This document shows, one piece after another, positions 1 through 7,870 of a stretch of 64,000 nucleotides of DNA. Under the pieces are notes generated by a model that saw nothing but the letters and a program-made list of their open reading frames with translations, did not search any database and was not told the origin of the DNA. Within the stretch, counting starts at the first letter, position 1. Each line of letters begins with the position of its first letter. The stretch lies in assembly GCF_004799325.1 (NCBI RefSeq), contig NZ_SSMD01000005.1, forward strand, positions 186,001 through 250,000. Reading direction: 5' to 3'. The position numbers and the translations under genes are program-made. The DNA comes from Thalassobius vesicularis. Its GTDB lineage: Bacteria; Pseudomonadota; Alphaproteobacteria; Rhodobacterales; Rhodobacteraceae.

Positions 1-395
1 TGATCTTCATGTTCTTCACCATGGCGAACGTCGGCCTGCCGGGCACCTCGGGCTTCATCGGTGAATTCCTGACGCTGATGGGCGCATTCAAGGCCAACAC
101 CTGGGTGGCGGCTGTGGCGACCTCGGGCGTGATCTTCTCGGCGGGTTATGCGCTGTGGCTGTACCGCCGCGTCGTGTTCGGCGACCTGATCAAGGAAAGC
201 CTGAAAACCATCACCGACATGACCGCGCGCGAAAAGGCAATCTTTGCCCCGCTGGTCGTCATGACCCTGCTGCTGGGTGTCTACCCCGCACTGGTCACCG
301 ACATCATCGGCCCCTCGGTCGAGGCGCTGGTCCACAACTATGACATGGCACTTGCGGAGGGTCACACCGCCACGCAAGTCGCCGCATCGCACTGA
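1..395 (+). CDS. nuoM: NADH-quinone oxidoreductase subunit M (NuoM), 3' part
   Basis: C-terminal part of a membrane-embedded, antiporter-like proton-pumping subunit of respiratory complex I. The reading frame runs in from before base 1 (codons from base 3). The fragment keeps the conserved [12 protein letters not shown] segment of NuoM, a hydrophobic helix ([19 protein letters not shown]) and a final helix around [14 protein letters not shown] before a short polar tail. nuoN follows after 17 bases, the usual end of a nuo operon. The ATG at base 9 is internal, not a start. The assignment rests on the conserved segment plus the adjacent nuoN. Confidence 0.95.
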   Translation, partial: IFMFFTMANVGLPGTSGFIGEFLTLMGAFKANTWVAAVATSGVIFSAGYALWLYRRVVFGDLIKESLKTITDMTAREKAIFAPLVVMTLLLGVYPALVTDIIGPSVEALVHNYDMALAEGHTATQVAASH

Positions 396-412
396 AACGG
401 GAGCCCTGAGAG

Positions 413-1852
413 ATGATCCAGGCTGATCTGAACATTATCCTGCCCGAAATCCTGCTGTCGGTTTACGCGATGCTGGCACTGCTGCTGGCCGTCTACACCG
501 GCAAGGATCGCATGGCCGCCCTGCTGACCTGGGCGACCGCTGCGGTGCTGATCGTTGTGGCCGCATGGATCGGGCTGAACGGGGCGGGGGACAATGTCGC
601 CTTCAGCGGCTTGTTCCACGATGACGCGTTCGCTCGTTTCGCCAAGGTCGTGATCCTGCTGGGCGGCGCCGCCGTTCTGGTCATGAGCCAGGAATACATG
701 TCGCGCCGCGGCCTGCTGCGGTTCGAGTATCCGGTGCTGGTCGTGCTGGCCACCGTCGGCATGATGGTCATGGTGTCCGCCGCTGACCTGATGACCCTGT
801 ACATGGGTCTGGAACTGCAGTCGCTGTCGCTTTACGTCGTTGCTGCCCTGCGCCGCGACAGCGCCAAGTCGACCGAAGCCGGCATGAAATACTTCGTGCT
901 GGGCGCACTGTCCTCGGGTCTGCTGCTGTACGGCTCCTCGCTGGTTTACGGCTTTGCCGGCACCACCCAGTTCTCGGGCATCATCACTGCCGCTGGCGAA
1001 GGCCACGCCTCGCTGGGTCTGCTGTTCGGTCTGGTCTTCGTGATGTCGGGCCTGGCGTTCAAGATCTCGGCCGTGCCCTTCCACATGTGGACCCCGGACG
1101 TCTACGAAGGTTCGCCGACCCCGGTCACCGCCTTCTTCGCCACCGCGCCGAAAATGGCTGCGATGGGTCTGTTCGCCCGCGTGCTGCATGACGCCTTTGG
1201 TGGCGTGACCGCCGACTGGCAGCAGATCATCTCGCTGCTGGCGCTGCTGTCGATGTATGTCGGTGCCGTCGCTGCGATCGGTCAGACCAACATCAAGCGT
1301 CTGATGGCCTATTCGTCGATCGCCCACATGGGCTATGCGATGATGGGTCTGGCCGCTGGCACCGCCTTTGGCGTGCAGTCGCTGCTGATCTACATGGCGA
1401 TCTACGTGACCATGAACGTCGGCACCTTCGCCTTCATCCTGTCGATGGAGCGTGATGGCCAGCCCGTCACCGACATCAAGGCGCTGAACCTTTACGCCAA
1501 GCGCGAGCCCGCCAAGGCGCTGGCCGTGCTGGTGCTGATGTTCAGCCTGGCCGGTGTGCCGCCGATGGTTGGCTTCTTCGGTAAGTTCTACGTGCTGAAA
1601 GCTGCCTACGATGCCGGTCTGATCTGGCTGGCGGTGCTGGGTGTCGTCGCTTCGGTCATCGGTGCGTTCTACTACCTGCGCATCGTGTTCTACATGTACT
1701 TCGGCAACGAGGGCGAGGCGCTGGACAAGAACCGTTCGCCGATCCTGTACGGCTTCCTGATGGCTTCGGCTGCGGTGATGCTGTTCGGTGTGGTCAACCT
1801 GTTCGGCATCGAGGCGCCCGCCGCTGCGGCTGCCGCGACGCTGGTCAACTGA
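413..1852 (+). CDS. nuoN: NADH-quinone oxidoreductase subunit N (NuoN)
   Basis: A 479-residue integral membrane protein, normal length for NuoN, the last antiporter-like subunit of the complex I membrane arm. Hydrophobic helices run along the whole chain. Conserved segments include the lysine-bearing [20 protein letters not shown] (near residues 220-240) and [13 protein letters not shown] (near 295-307), both typical of the Mrp-like proton channel family. The C-terminus ends in a run of alanines. A strong intrinsic terminator follows, so this is the last gene of the nuo operon. The long antisense reading frame over this gene is a GC-rich shadow. Confidence 0.97.
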   Translation: MIQADLNIILPEILLSVYAMLALLLAVYTGKDRMAALLTWATAAVLIVVAAWIGLNGAGDNVAFSGLFHDDAFARFAKVVILLGGAAVLVMSQEYMSRRGLLRFEYPVLVVLATVGMMVMVSAADLMTLYMGLELQSLSLYVVAALRRDSAKSTEAGMKYFVLGALSSGLLLYGSSLVYGFAGTTQFSGIITAAGEGHASLGLLFGLVFVMSGLAFKISAVPFHMWTPDVYEGSPTPVTAFFATAPKMAAMGLFARVLHDAFGGVTADWQQIISLLALLSMYVGAVAAIGQTNIKRLMAYSSIAHMGYAMMGLAAGTAFGVQSLLIYMAIYVTMNVGTFAFILSMERDGQPVTDIKALNLYAKREPAKALAVLVLMFSLAGVPPMVGFFGKFYVLKAAYDAGLIWLAVLGVVASVIGAFYYLRIVFYMYFGNEGEALDKNRSPILYGFLMASAAVMLFGVVNLFGIEAPAAAAAATLVN

Positions 1853-1877
1853 TTGACTCGACGGATAAAACCTTTGG

Positions 1878-1909
1878 GTGACGCGCCTTGTGCGCGTCAC
1901 TTTGCTTTT
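1878..1909 (+). terminator. Intrinsic terminator of the nuo operon
   Basis: Perfect 9-bp stem GTGACGCGC (1878-1886) and GCGCGTCAC (1892-1900) around a CTTGT loop, followed by TTTGCTTTTG. It lies 25 bases after the nuoN stop and before birA. A TTG codon in the loop opens the birA frame, but the hairpin makes that TTG an unlikely start. Confidence 0.85.
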
Positions 1910-1929
1910 GCGAACCGGGGATGCCTGAC

Positions 1930-2679
1930 ATGACCGATTGGCCCGAAGGCTACGGCCGCCGCGTGCTGGCCACCGTCGACAGCACCAACGCCGAGGCCGC
2001 GCGCATCGCGCCCTCGCTCAGCGGGCCCGAATGGATTCTGGGCTTGCGCCAGACCGCCGGACGTGGCCGCCGGGGCCGTGCCTGGACCGACCCGCAGGGC
2101 AATTTTGCAGGCACCCTGGTGATGCGCCCGGCAGAAACCCCCGACCGGATCGCGCTGCGCTCTTTCGTAGCGTCTCTGGCGCTCTATGACGCCGTGGTCG
2201 CCGCAACCGGGCGCGAGGATCTGCTGGCCCTGAAATGGCCCAACGATGTACTGCTGAACGGCGGCAAGCTGGCCGGCATCCTGCTGGAAAGCGCGGGCAA
2301 CGGTGCGGGCGTCAGCCACATCGCCATCGGGATCGGCGTCAATCTCGCCACCTCTCCGGATGTTGCGCAGGTCGAACCCGGCGCCACCCGCCCGGTCAGC
2401 CTGTTCGGCGAAACCGGCATCCGCATCACGCCCGAGGCGTTCCTTGACCTGCTGGCCCCCGCCTATGCCCGGCACGAGGACACGTTCCGAACCTACGGCT
2501 TTGCCCCCATCCGGCAACTCTGGCTGTCCCGTGCGGCGCGCCTGGGGCAGGTGATCACCGCCAGAACCATGCGTCAGGAAACCACCGGAACCTTCGAGAC
2601 GGTGGACGAGACGGGCAATATTGTCCTATCCACCCCCAAGGGGCGGGAGGTCATCCCGGCGGCCGAGATATTTTTCTGA
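1930..2679 (+). CDS. birA: Biotin--[acetyl-CoA-carboxylase] ligase (BirA)
   Basis: Attaches biotin to the carboxyl carrier protein of acetyl-CoA carboxylase and other biotin enzymes via biotinyl-5'-AMP. It has the ligase motif GRGRRGR at residues 44-50 and KWPNDV near 102-107, followed by the GKLAGIL segment. There is no N-terminal helix-turn-helix, so it is a monofunctional (class I) ligase without the repressor role of the E. coli enzyme. Start: ATG 1930 has GGGG nine bases upstream. ATG 1921 in the same frame is possible. A longer frame begins with TTG inside the nuo terminator and is rejected. coaX follows after 11 bases. Confidence 0.93.
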   Translation: MTDWPEGYGRRVLATVDSTNAEAARIAPSLSGPEWILGLRQTAGRGRRGRAWTDPQGNFAGTLVMRPAETPDRIALRSFVASLALYDAVVAATGREDLLALKWPNDVLLNGGKLAGILLESAGNGAGVSHIAIGIGVNLATSPDVAQVEPGATRPVSLFGETGIRITPEAFLDLLAPAYARHEDTFRTYGFAPIRQLWLSRAARLGQVITARTMRQETTGTFETVDETGNIVLSTPKGREVIPAAEIFF

Positions 2680-2690
2680 GGGAGACAGGA

Positions 2691-3470
2691 ATGCTTCTGG
2701 CTATCGACACTGGCAACACGAATACCGTTTTCTCGATCTGGGACGGCGAGTCCATTCGTTGCACCTTGCGCATCGCCACCAACCACCAGCGCACCGCGGA
2801 TGAGTATTTCGTCTGGCTGGACCGCCTTTTACAGCACCACAAGATCGACATGGACATCAACGCGGTCATCATCAGCTCGACCGTGCCGCGCGTCGTGTTC
2901 AACCTGCGGGTCCTGGCGGATCGCTATTTCAACTGTCGCCCGCTTGTCGTGGGCAAACCCGACTGCCTGCTGCCCAATGCCCCCCGCGTGGACGAGGGTA
3001 CCCAGGTCGGCCCCGACCGTCTGGTCAACACTGCAGGCGCGTTTGACCGCTACGGCGGCGACCTGATCGTCGTGGATTTCGGCACCGCCACCACCTTTGA
3101 CGTGGTGGCAGAGGACGGCGCCTATGTCGGCGGCGTCATTGCCCCCGGCGTGAACCTGTCGCTGCAGGCCCTGCACGAAATGGCCGCCGCCCTGCCGCAT
3201 GTGGACGTCACCAAGCCGCAGCGCGTGATCGGCACCAACACCGTCGCCTGTATGCAAAGCGGTATCTTCTGGGGCTATGTCGGCCTTGTACGCGGCATTT
3301 GCGAACATATCCGTGCCGAATATGACCGGCCGATGCGGATCATCTCGACAGGCGGTCTGGCTCCGCTATTTGGTCAGGGGGACACGCTGTTTGACGTGTT
3401 CGACGAATATCTCACCATTCATGGCCTGACGGTCATCCATCAATACAACAAGGACCAGGGCAACACATGA
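2691..3470 (+). CDS. coaX: Type III pantothenate kinase (CoaX)
   Basis: Phosphorylates pantothenate, the first step of coenzyme A synthesis. The 259-residue length is typical of the CoaX (type III, ASKHA-fold) kinases. Motifs seen are the N-terminal phosphate loop AIDTGNTNT (residues 4-12), GPDRLVN and VVDFGTATTFDVV in the middle of the chain, and ISTGGLA near the C-terminus. A clear GGGAGACAGGA ribosome site precedes ATG 2691. The stop overlaps the RNase J start (ATGA). birA-coaX-rnj is a recurring order in Rhodobacteraceae. Confidence 0.96.
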   Translation: MLLAIDTGNTNTVFSIWDGESIRCTLRIATNHQRTADEYFVWLDRLLQHHKIDMDINAVIISSTVPRVVFNLRVLADRYFNCRPLVVGKPDCLLPNAPRVDEGTQVGPDRLVNTAGAFDRYGGDLIVVDFGTATTFDVVAEDGAYVGGVIAPGVNLSLQALHEMAAALPHVDVTKPQRVIGTNTVACMQSGIFWGYVGLVRGICEHIRAEYDRPMRIISTGGLAPLFGQGDTLFDVFDEYLTIHGLTVIHQYNKDQGNT

Positions 3471-5134
3471 GCAAGGATCGACTGATTTACCTCCCTCTCG
3501 GCGGCGCGGGGGAGATCGGGATGAACTGCTATGTCTACGGCTACGGCCCCGAGGACGAGGAACGCCTGATCCTCGTCGATCTCGGCGTGGCCTTCCCGGA
3601 CATGGACACGACCCCCGGCATCGATCTGATCATGCCCGACATCTCGTGGCTGATCGAGCGCCGCAACCGGCTAGAGGCGATCTTCATCACCCACGCGCAC
3701 GAGGATCACGTCGGCGCGGTCGGGCATCTTTACGAAAAGCTGGGCGCCCCGGTCTATGCCCGCGCTTTCACCGCCAACATCGCGCGCGGCAAGATGGCCG
3801 AGTACGGCCTGTCGGATCGCTCGGTTACGACCGTACAACCTTGGCCCGAAACCGTACAAGCGGGCCCGTTCAAGGTCGGTTTCCTGCCGATTTCGCACTC
3901 GATTCCCGAAAGCTCGGCGCTGGTGATCGACTCGCCCGAAGGCCGCGTCGTGCATACCGGCGACTTCAAGCTGGACCCCACCCCGATCGTGGGCGAGGGT
4001 TTTGATCCCGATCTCTGGGCCTCGGTCGCAGCCCCCGGCGTCAGGGCGCTGATCTGTGATTCCACCAATGTTTTCAATCCCTTCGCAGGCCGTTCCGAGG
4101 CCAGCATCGCGGATGAAATCACCAACCTCGTCTCCGAGGCGCCGCACATGGTGGTGGCGACGACCTTCGCCTCCAACGTCGCGCGCGTGAAAACGCTGGC
4201 CGAGGCAGGCCAACGCGCCGGCCGCTCGGTCTGCCTGATGGGCCGCGCCATGCGCCGCATGATCCAGGCTGCCATCGAAACCGGCGTCCTGACAGATTTT
4301 CCCAATGTTATCAGTCCCGAAGATGCCGCCAGCCTGCCGCGCGAAAACGTCATGCTGCTGGTCACCGGCAGCCAGGGCGAACGCCGCGCCGCCTCTGCCC
4401 AGCTGGCCGGGGGCAAGTACAACGGCATCACGCTGAAAGCGGGCGACCTGTTCCTGTTCTCCTCGAAAACCATTCCGGGGAACGAACGCGGCGTGATCCG
4501 CATCATGAACCAGTTCTCGGAAATGGGCGTGGACGTGATCGACGACACGCAAGGCCGTTACCACGTCTCGGGCCACGCCAACCGTCCCGACCTGGTGACC
4601 ATGCACAAGCTGGTGAAACCGCAGATCATCGTGCCGATGCACGGCGAACACCGCCACCTGCGCGAACACGCAAAACTGGCTGAATCCAACGGGTTCCAGT
4701 CGATTGTGGCCCCGAACGGAGTGATGGTTTCACTGTCCGGAAAGGGCCCCAAAGTGGCGGGCTACGTCGAAACCGGCCGCACTTATCTGGACGGCCGCTG
4801 CCTGATCGGCGCGTTGGACGGCGTTGTGCGCGACCGTATCCGCATGGCGCTGAATGGCCATGTCCTGGTGACGGTCATCATAGATGAAGACGGAAAACCC
4901 CTGGGCGAGCCCTGGTGCGAAGTCCGCGGCCTGTCCGAAACCGGCCGCTCGAACGCACCGCTGGTGGACGCGCTTGAGGAAGACCTGGACCAGTTCATGG
5001 GCCGCGCCAAAGGCGCCACGCTGCGCGATGACGATAAGCTTGAGGCCGAATTGAAAAAGGTGGTCCGCAAGACTGCGCTTGACGAAATCGGTAAGAAGCC
5101 CGAAGTCACCGTGGTGATCAGTCGTCTGATGTAA
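3467..5134 (+). CDS. rnj: Ribonuclease J
   Basis: A metallo-beta-lactamase/beta-CASP ribonuclease with endo- and 5'-3' exonuclease activity in RNA maturation and decay. The zinc motif HAHEDH is at residues 76-81, with further metal ligands in ISHS and HTGDF. The beta-CASP region includes TGSQGE, and MHGEHRHL follows. The 555-residue length fits the family. Start ATG 3467 overlaps the coaX stop by four bases, implying coupled translation. The gene is followed by a palindromic repeat block, which probably also serves as its transcription end. Confidence 0.96.
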   Translation: MSKDRLIYLPLGGAGEIGMNCYVYGYGPEDEERLILVDLGVAFPDMDTTPGIDLIMPDISWLIERRNRLEAIFITHAHEDHVGAVGHLYEKLGAPVYARAFTANIARGKMAEYGLSDRSVTTVQPWPETVQAGPFKVGFLPISHSIPESSALVIDSPEGRVVHTGDFKLDPTPIVGEGFDPDLWASVAAPGVRALICDSTNVFNPFAGRSEASIADEITNLVSEAPHMVVATTFASNVARVKTLAEAGQRAGRSVCLMGRAMRRMIQAAIETGVLTDFPNVISPEDAASLPRENVMLLVTGSQGERRAASAQLAGGKYNGITLKAGDLFLFSSKTIPGNERGVIRIMNQFSEMGVDVIDDTQGRYHVSGHANRPDLVTMHKLVKPQIIVPMHGEHRHLREHAKLAESNGFQSIVAPNGVMVSLSGKGPKVAGYVETGRTYLDGRCLIGALDGVVRDRIRMALNGHVLVTVIIDEDGKPLGEPWCEVRGLSETGRSNAPLVDALEEDLDQFMGRAKGATLRDDDKLEAELKKVVRKTALDEIGKKPEVTVVISRLM

Positions 5135-5141
5135 GAAGGCT

Positions 5142-5270
5142 GGGGGCGCTGCCCCCGCCGTTTGAAATCTGCGATTTCCAACGACTCCCCCGGGATATTT
5201 TCAAAAAGAAGAAGCGCAGCCGTGTTTTCTTCTTTTCCCAAATATCCCGGGGTCTGGGGCAGAGCCCCAG
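5142..5270. repeat. Dispersed palindromic repeat, two inverted copies
   Basis: First copy: hairpin GGGGGC-GCT-GCCCCC (5142-5156), an imperfect inverted repeat GAAATC/GATTTC, then CCCCCGGGATATTTTC followed by AAAAAGAAGAAG up to 5214. Second copy, inverted: CTTCTTTTCCC from 5229, AAATATCCCGGGG to 5252, then hairpin CTGGGGC-AGA-GCCCCAG (5254-5270). The two face each other between convergent rnj and the helicase gene. The same element occurs at six other places in this window. The hairpins may end transcription, but the conserved arm is more than a plain terminator. Confidence 0.85.
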
Positions 5271-5342
5271 CTGCGAGGAAGCGGCCAAAGGCCGATTTCG
5301 AGAAAACCTGCGCGCCCCAACGGGCGCACTATGGGATCGCGT

Positions 5343-6779
5343 TTAGCCTGCGCGACGCTCGTCGAAGCTGAGCGCGATGAAGCTGGGCAGGTGATCGCCC
5401 ATGCCCACGACATCGCCGCCGCGGGGTTTGCGGTCGCGCCGATCATTGCGGGGCTGGGACTCGCGCAGTTCGCGTTGTTCGCGGGCCGGGGCCGCAGGTT
5501 CCTTGGCTGTTTCCTTGACAGGTTCCTTCGCCTCGACCGGCTTGTCCGCGGACTTTTTCGAGCGCGAGCTGCGCGAGGAGCGTGCCGGTTTCTCGGCGTC
5601 CTTCTTGGCTTCCGGCTCGGGCTTGTGGTCCTTCAGCGGGTTTTCCAGACGCGGGATTTCCAGCTTCACCAAGTCCTCGATCGCGGCGAAGTTCTTTTCG
5701 TCGCGCGGGGTGCAGATCATCATCGCGGTGCCTTTGCGGCCTGCGCGGCCGGTGCGGCCGATGCGGTGGACGTAATCCTCGGAATGCGAGGGGACGTCGA
5801 AGTTGAACACGTGGCTGACATTCGGAATGTCCAGGCCGCGTGCGGCCACGTCCGAGGCGACCAGGAAGCGCAGCGTGCCGTCGCGGAATTCGTCCAGCGT
5901 TTTCATGCGGACCTTCTGGTCCAAATCGCCGTGGATCGCGGCCGCGTCATAGCCGTATTTCTTCAGGCTTTTCGCGGTGATATCGACGTCGACCTTGCGG
6001 TTGCAGAAGATGATCGCGTTCTTGCAGTTCTCGCCTTCGCTGTCGATCAGCGCGCGCAGCAGGGTGCGTTTTTCCGATGCTTCACGATCTTTGCGCGAGG
6101 CTTTGAACATCACCACGCCCTGCGTGATGGTGTCCGAGGTGGTGGCCTGACGGGCGACCTCGATCCGCTCGGGGGCGGACAGGAAGGTGTTGGTGATCCG
6201 CTCGATCTCGGGCGCCATCGTGGCCGAGAAGAACAGCGTCTGGCGGGTGAACGGGGTCAGGCTGAAGATCCGCTCGATATCGGGGATGAAGCCCATGTCC
6301 AGCATCCGGTCGGCCTCGTCCACCACCATGATCTGCACGCCGGTCAGCAGCAGTTTGCCGCGCTCGAAATGGTCCAGCAGGCGGCCGGGGGTGGCGATCA
6401 GCACGTCGACGCCGCGGTCGATCAGCGCGTCCTGTTCCTTGAACGAGACGCCGCCGATCAGCAGGGCCTTGGTCAGTTTCAGGTGCTTGGTGTAGGTGTC
6501 GAAGTTTTCGGCCACCTGGGCGGCCAGTTCGCGCGTCGGGCACAGCACTAGCGAACGCGGCATACGGGCGCGGGCGCGGCCCTTGGCCAGCAGCGTGATC
6601 ATCGGCAGCGTGAAGCTGGCGGTCTTGCCGGTGCCCGTCTGCGCGATGCCCAGAACGTCGCGGCCTTCCAGTGCGGGCGGAATGGCGCCTGCCTGGATCG
6701 GGGTCGGCTTTTCATAGCCGGCCTCTTCGATGGCTTTCAGGACTTTGGGATCGAGCTTCAGATCAGAGAATTTTGTCAT
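5343..6779 (-). CDS. rhlE: DEAD-box ATP-dependent RNA helicase (RhlE type)
   Basis: Unwinds or remodels RNA using ATP, probably in ribosome assembly or mRNA decay. All DEAD-box motifs are visible: Q motif with PTPIQ, AQTGTGKT (46-53), PTRELA (81-86), TPGR, VVDEADRMLD with DEAD at 154-157, SAT (185-187), ARGLDIP and HRIGRTGRAG. The tail from about residue 385 is a low-complexity, Lys/Arg/Glu/Ser-rich extension ending near RRDRKPRGG, as in RhlE proteins that use a basic tail to bind RNA. Its mRNA leader carries a hairpin against the start codon (6785-6799). Monocistronic and convergent to rnj. Confidence 0.93.
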   Translation of the reverse strand: MTKFSDLKLDPKVLKAIEEAGYEKPTPIQAGAIPPALEGRDVLGIAQTGTGKTASFTLPMITLLAKGRARARMPRSLVLCPTRELAAQVAENFDTYTKHLKLTKALLIGGVSFKEQDALIDRGVDVLIATPGRLLDHFERGKLLLTGVQIMVVDEADRMLDMGFIPDIERIFSLTPFTRQTLFFSATMAPEIERITNTFLSAPERIEVARQATTSDTITQGVVMFKASRKDREASEKRTLLRALIDSEGENCKNAIIFCNRKVDVDITAKSLKKYGYDAAAIHGDLDQKVRMKTLDEFRDGTLRFLVASDVAARGLDIPNVSHVFNFDVPSHSEDYVHRIGRTGRAGRKGTAMMICTPRDEKNFAAIEDLVKLEIPRLENPLKDHKPEPEAKKDAEKPARSSRSSRSKKSADKPVEAKEPVKETAKEPAAPAREQRELRESQPRNDRRDRKPRGGDVVGMGDHLPSFIALSFDERRAG

Positions 6780-6784
6780 GTGTA

Positions 6785-6799
6785 TCCGTATTTTACGGA
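6785..6799 (-). promoter_or_regulatory. Hairpin adjoining the rhlE start codon
   Basis: On the message the sequence reads UCCGUA-AAA-UACGGA, a perfect 6-bp stem ending five bases before the AUG at 6779, with flanking GUG/CAC that could extend it. The only Shine-Dalgarno-like bases near the start (CGGA) lie in the 3' arm, so the fold would hide them. A temperature- or helicase-responsive switch is an inference only. Confidence 0.4.
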
Positions 6800-6922
6800 C
6801 ACTTTCAGGCCCGTAGCATCAATGGAAGTCAGGCCGCAAGCGGCCCCTTGGGTCGTGCACTTAGGTCTTCCTGTGGGCGCGGTATAGCTCTAACAGCGGC
6901 TTTGGTCAATGCGGCCAGAAGG

Positions 6923-7870
6923 TTAGCCTTTTTGGCTGTCCGGAAAGTGGTCTTTGCGCTTGCGCGCCAGGTCCAGGGGGTATGACGACAGCAGCCCCTC
7001 CTGGTGCAGCCGGTCCAGCAGGGCGGGGGTGGCGGTGCAGACTTCTTCGTAGAACACGCGCAGGCCCGCCTCGCCGCTTTCGTCCAGCAGCGTGCTGAAC
7101 AGTTGGTGCATCGAGGCGCCGCCCGGACTGGCCGCCCGCAGTTCCGACCGGTACGAGCCCCGGTTCAGCCGGAACCGGAACGCGCGGGCGAAATCCTCCC
7201 ACGATTTGGCGTGCAGGTGCAGCAGTTCTACCCCGGTCAGTTCCTGTTGGCCGGGGTTCTGCTCGCCATTCAGGATCACGTTGTGGATGCGCGCGTCCAG
7301 CCCCGGGATGCCGGTGCGGTAGATCAGCTTGCCCTGCACATGGGACAGGAACCCGCCGTTCAGATGCTCGCCGAACGTGGGGTAGACGCGCAGGGTCTGG
7401 CGGTCGCGGGTGGCGCGCTCCAGCGTGAAGCGTTTGAAGTGGGTCAGCAGGCCGGGGGCCGGACTGGCCAGCGCCTCGGAGGGGCGCATCCGCGCGACAA
7501 GGCAGTCGTCGGGCAGGGCGGCCAGCAGGTCGGGCAGGGGGGCGGCGGGCCAGATCAGCTCGTCCACGTCGATATGGGCCAGCCAGTCCACATCGGGGGG
7601 CAGGGCATAGGCGTGTGCGGCGTTGTCCACCTGCCGGACCTGATGCTTGCCGGGGCGGCGGCCGCGCGCTTGCCAATAGGCGTCATCGCACAACACGGGC
7701 CGGATTTTCGGATGCGCGGACAGGCTGTCAAAGGCAGTGCGGTTGTCGTCGTCCAGATAGATGTACAGCCGCTGCGCCCCCAACTCCAGGTGATGCGCGC
7801 AGAACGCCTCGATCTCGGCCGTCGGGGCCTTGATCGTGCTGACGATGCCCCAGCTGTTGCCCATGCTCAT
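6923..7870 (-). CDS. Glycosyltransferase family 2 protein (Glyco_tranf_2_4-like)
   Basis: Predicted sugar transferase of 315 residues. It opens with GIVSTIKAPTAEIEAF and HHLELGAQRLYIYLDDD, then has HIDVDELIWP with the DxD-type metal/nucleotide-sugar motif, the layout of the glycosyltransferase-2-like family (Pfam Glyco_tranf_2_4). No membrane segment is evident. Start ATG 7870 overlaps the stop of the upstream paralogue (ATGA), so the two are translationally coupled. Longer in-frame starts would run into that upstream gene and are rejected. The acceptor and sugar are unknown. Related domains occur in this window at 7867-9609, 38221-39291, 39293-41596 and 42237-43295. Confidence 0.8.
   Translation of the reverse strand: MSMGNSWGIVSTIKAPTAEIEAFCAHHLELGAQRLYIYLDDDNRTAFDSLSAHPKIRPVLCDDAYWQARGRRPGKHQVRQVDNAAHAYALPPDVDWLAHIDVDELIWPAAPLPDLLAALPDDCLVARMRPSEALASPAPGLLTHFKRFTLERATRDRQTLRVYPTFGEHLNGGFLSHVQGKLIYRTGIPGLDARIHNVILNGEQNPGQQELTGVELLHLHAKSWEDFARAFRFRLNRGSYRSELRAASPGGASMHQLFSTLLDESGEAGLRVFYEEVCTATPALLDRLHQEGLLSSYPLDLARKRKDHFPDSQKG

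Noticed and set aside
362-1900. Long minus-strand reading frame of 512 codons over nuoN
   Set aside because: It is antisense to a clearly conserved NuoN and has a low-complexity His/Gln/Arg composition typical of GC-rich shadow frames.
1888-1929. TTG start for birA
   Set aside because: It lies in the loop of the nuo terminator, and the added residues do not resemble a BirA N-terminus.
5331-6551. Plus-strand reading frame of 406 codons opposite rhlE
   Set aside because: The minus strand encodes every DEAD-box motif, and this frame has no recognisable domain.
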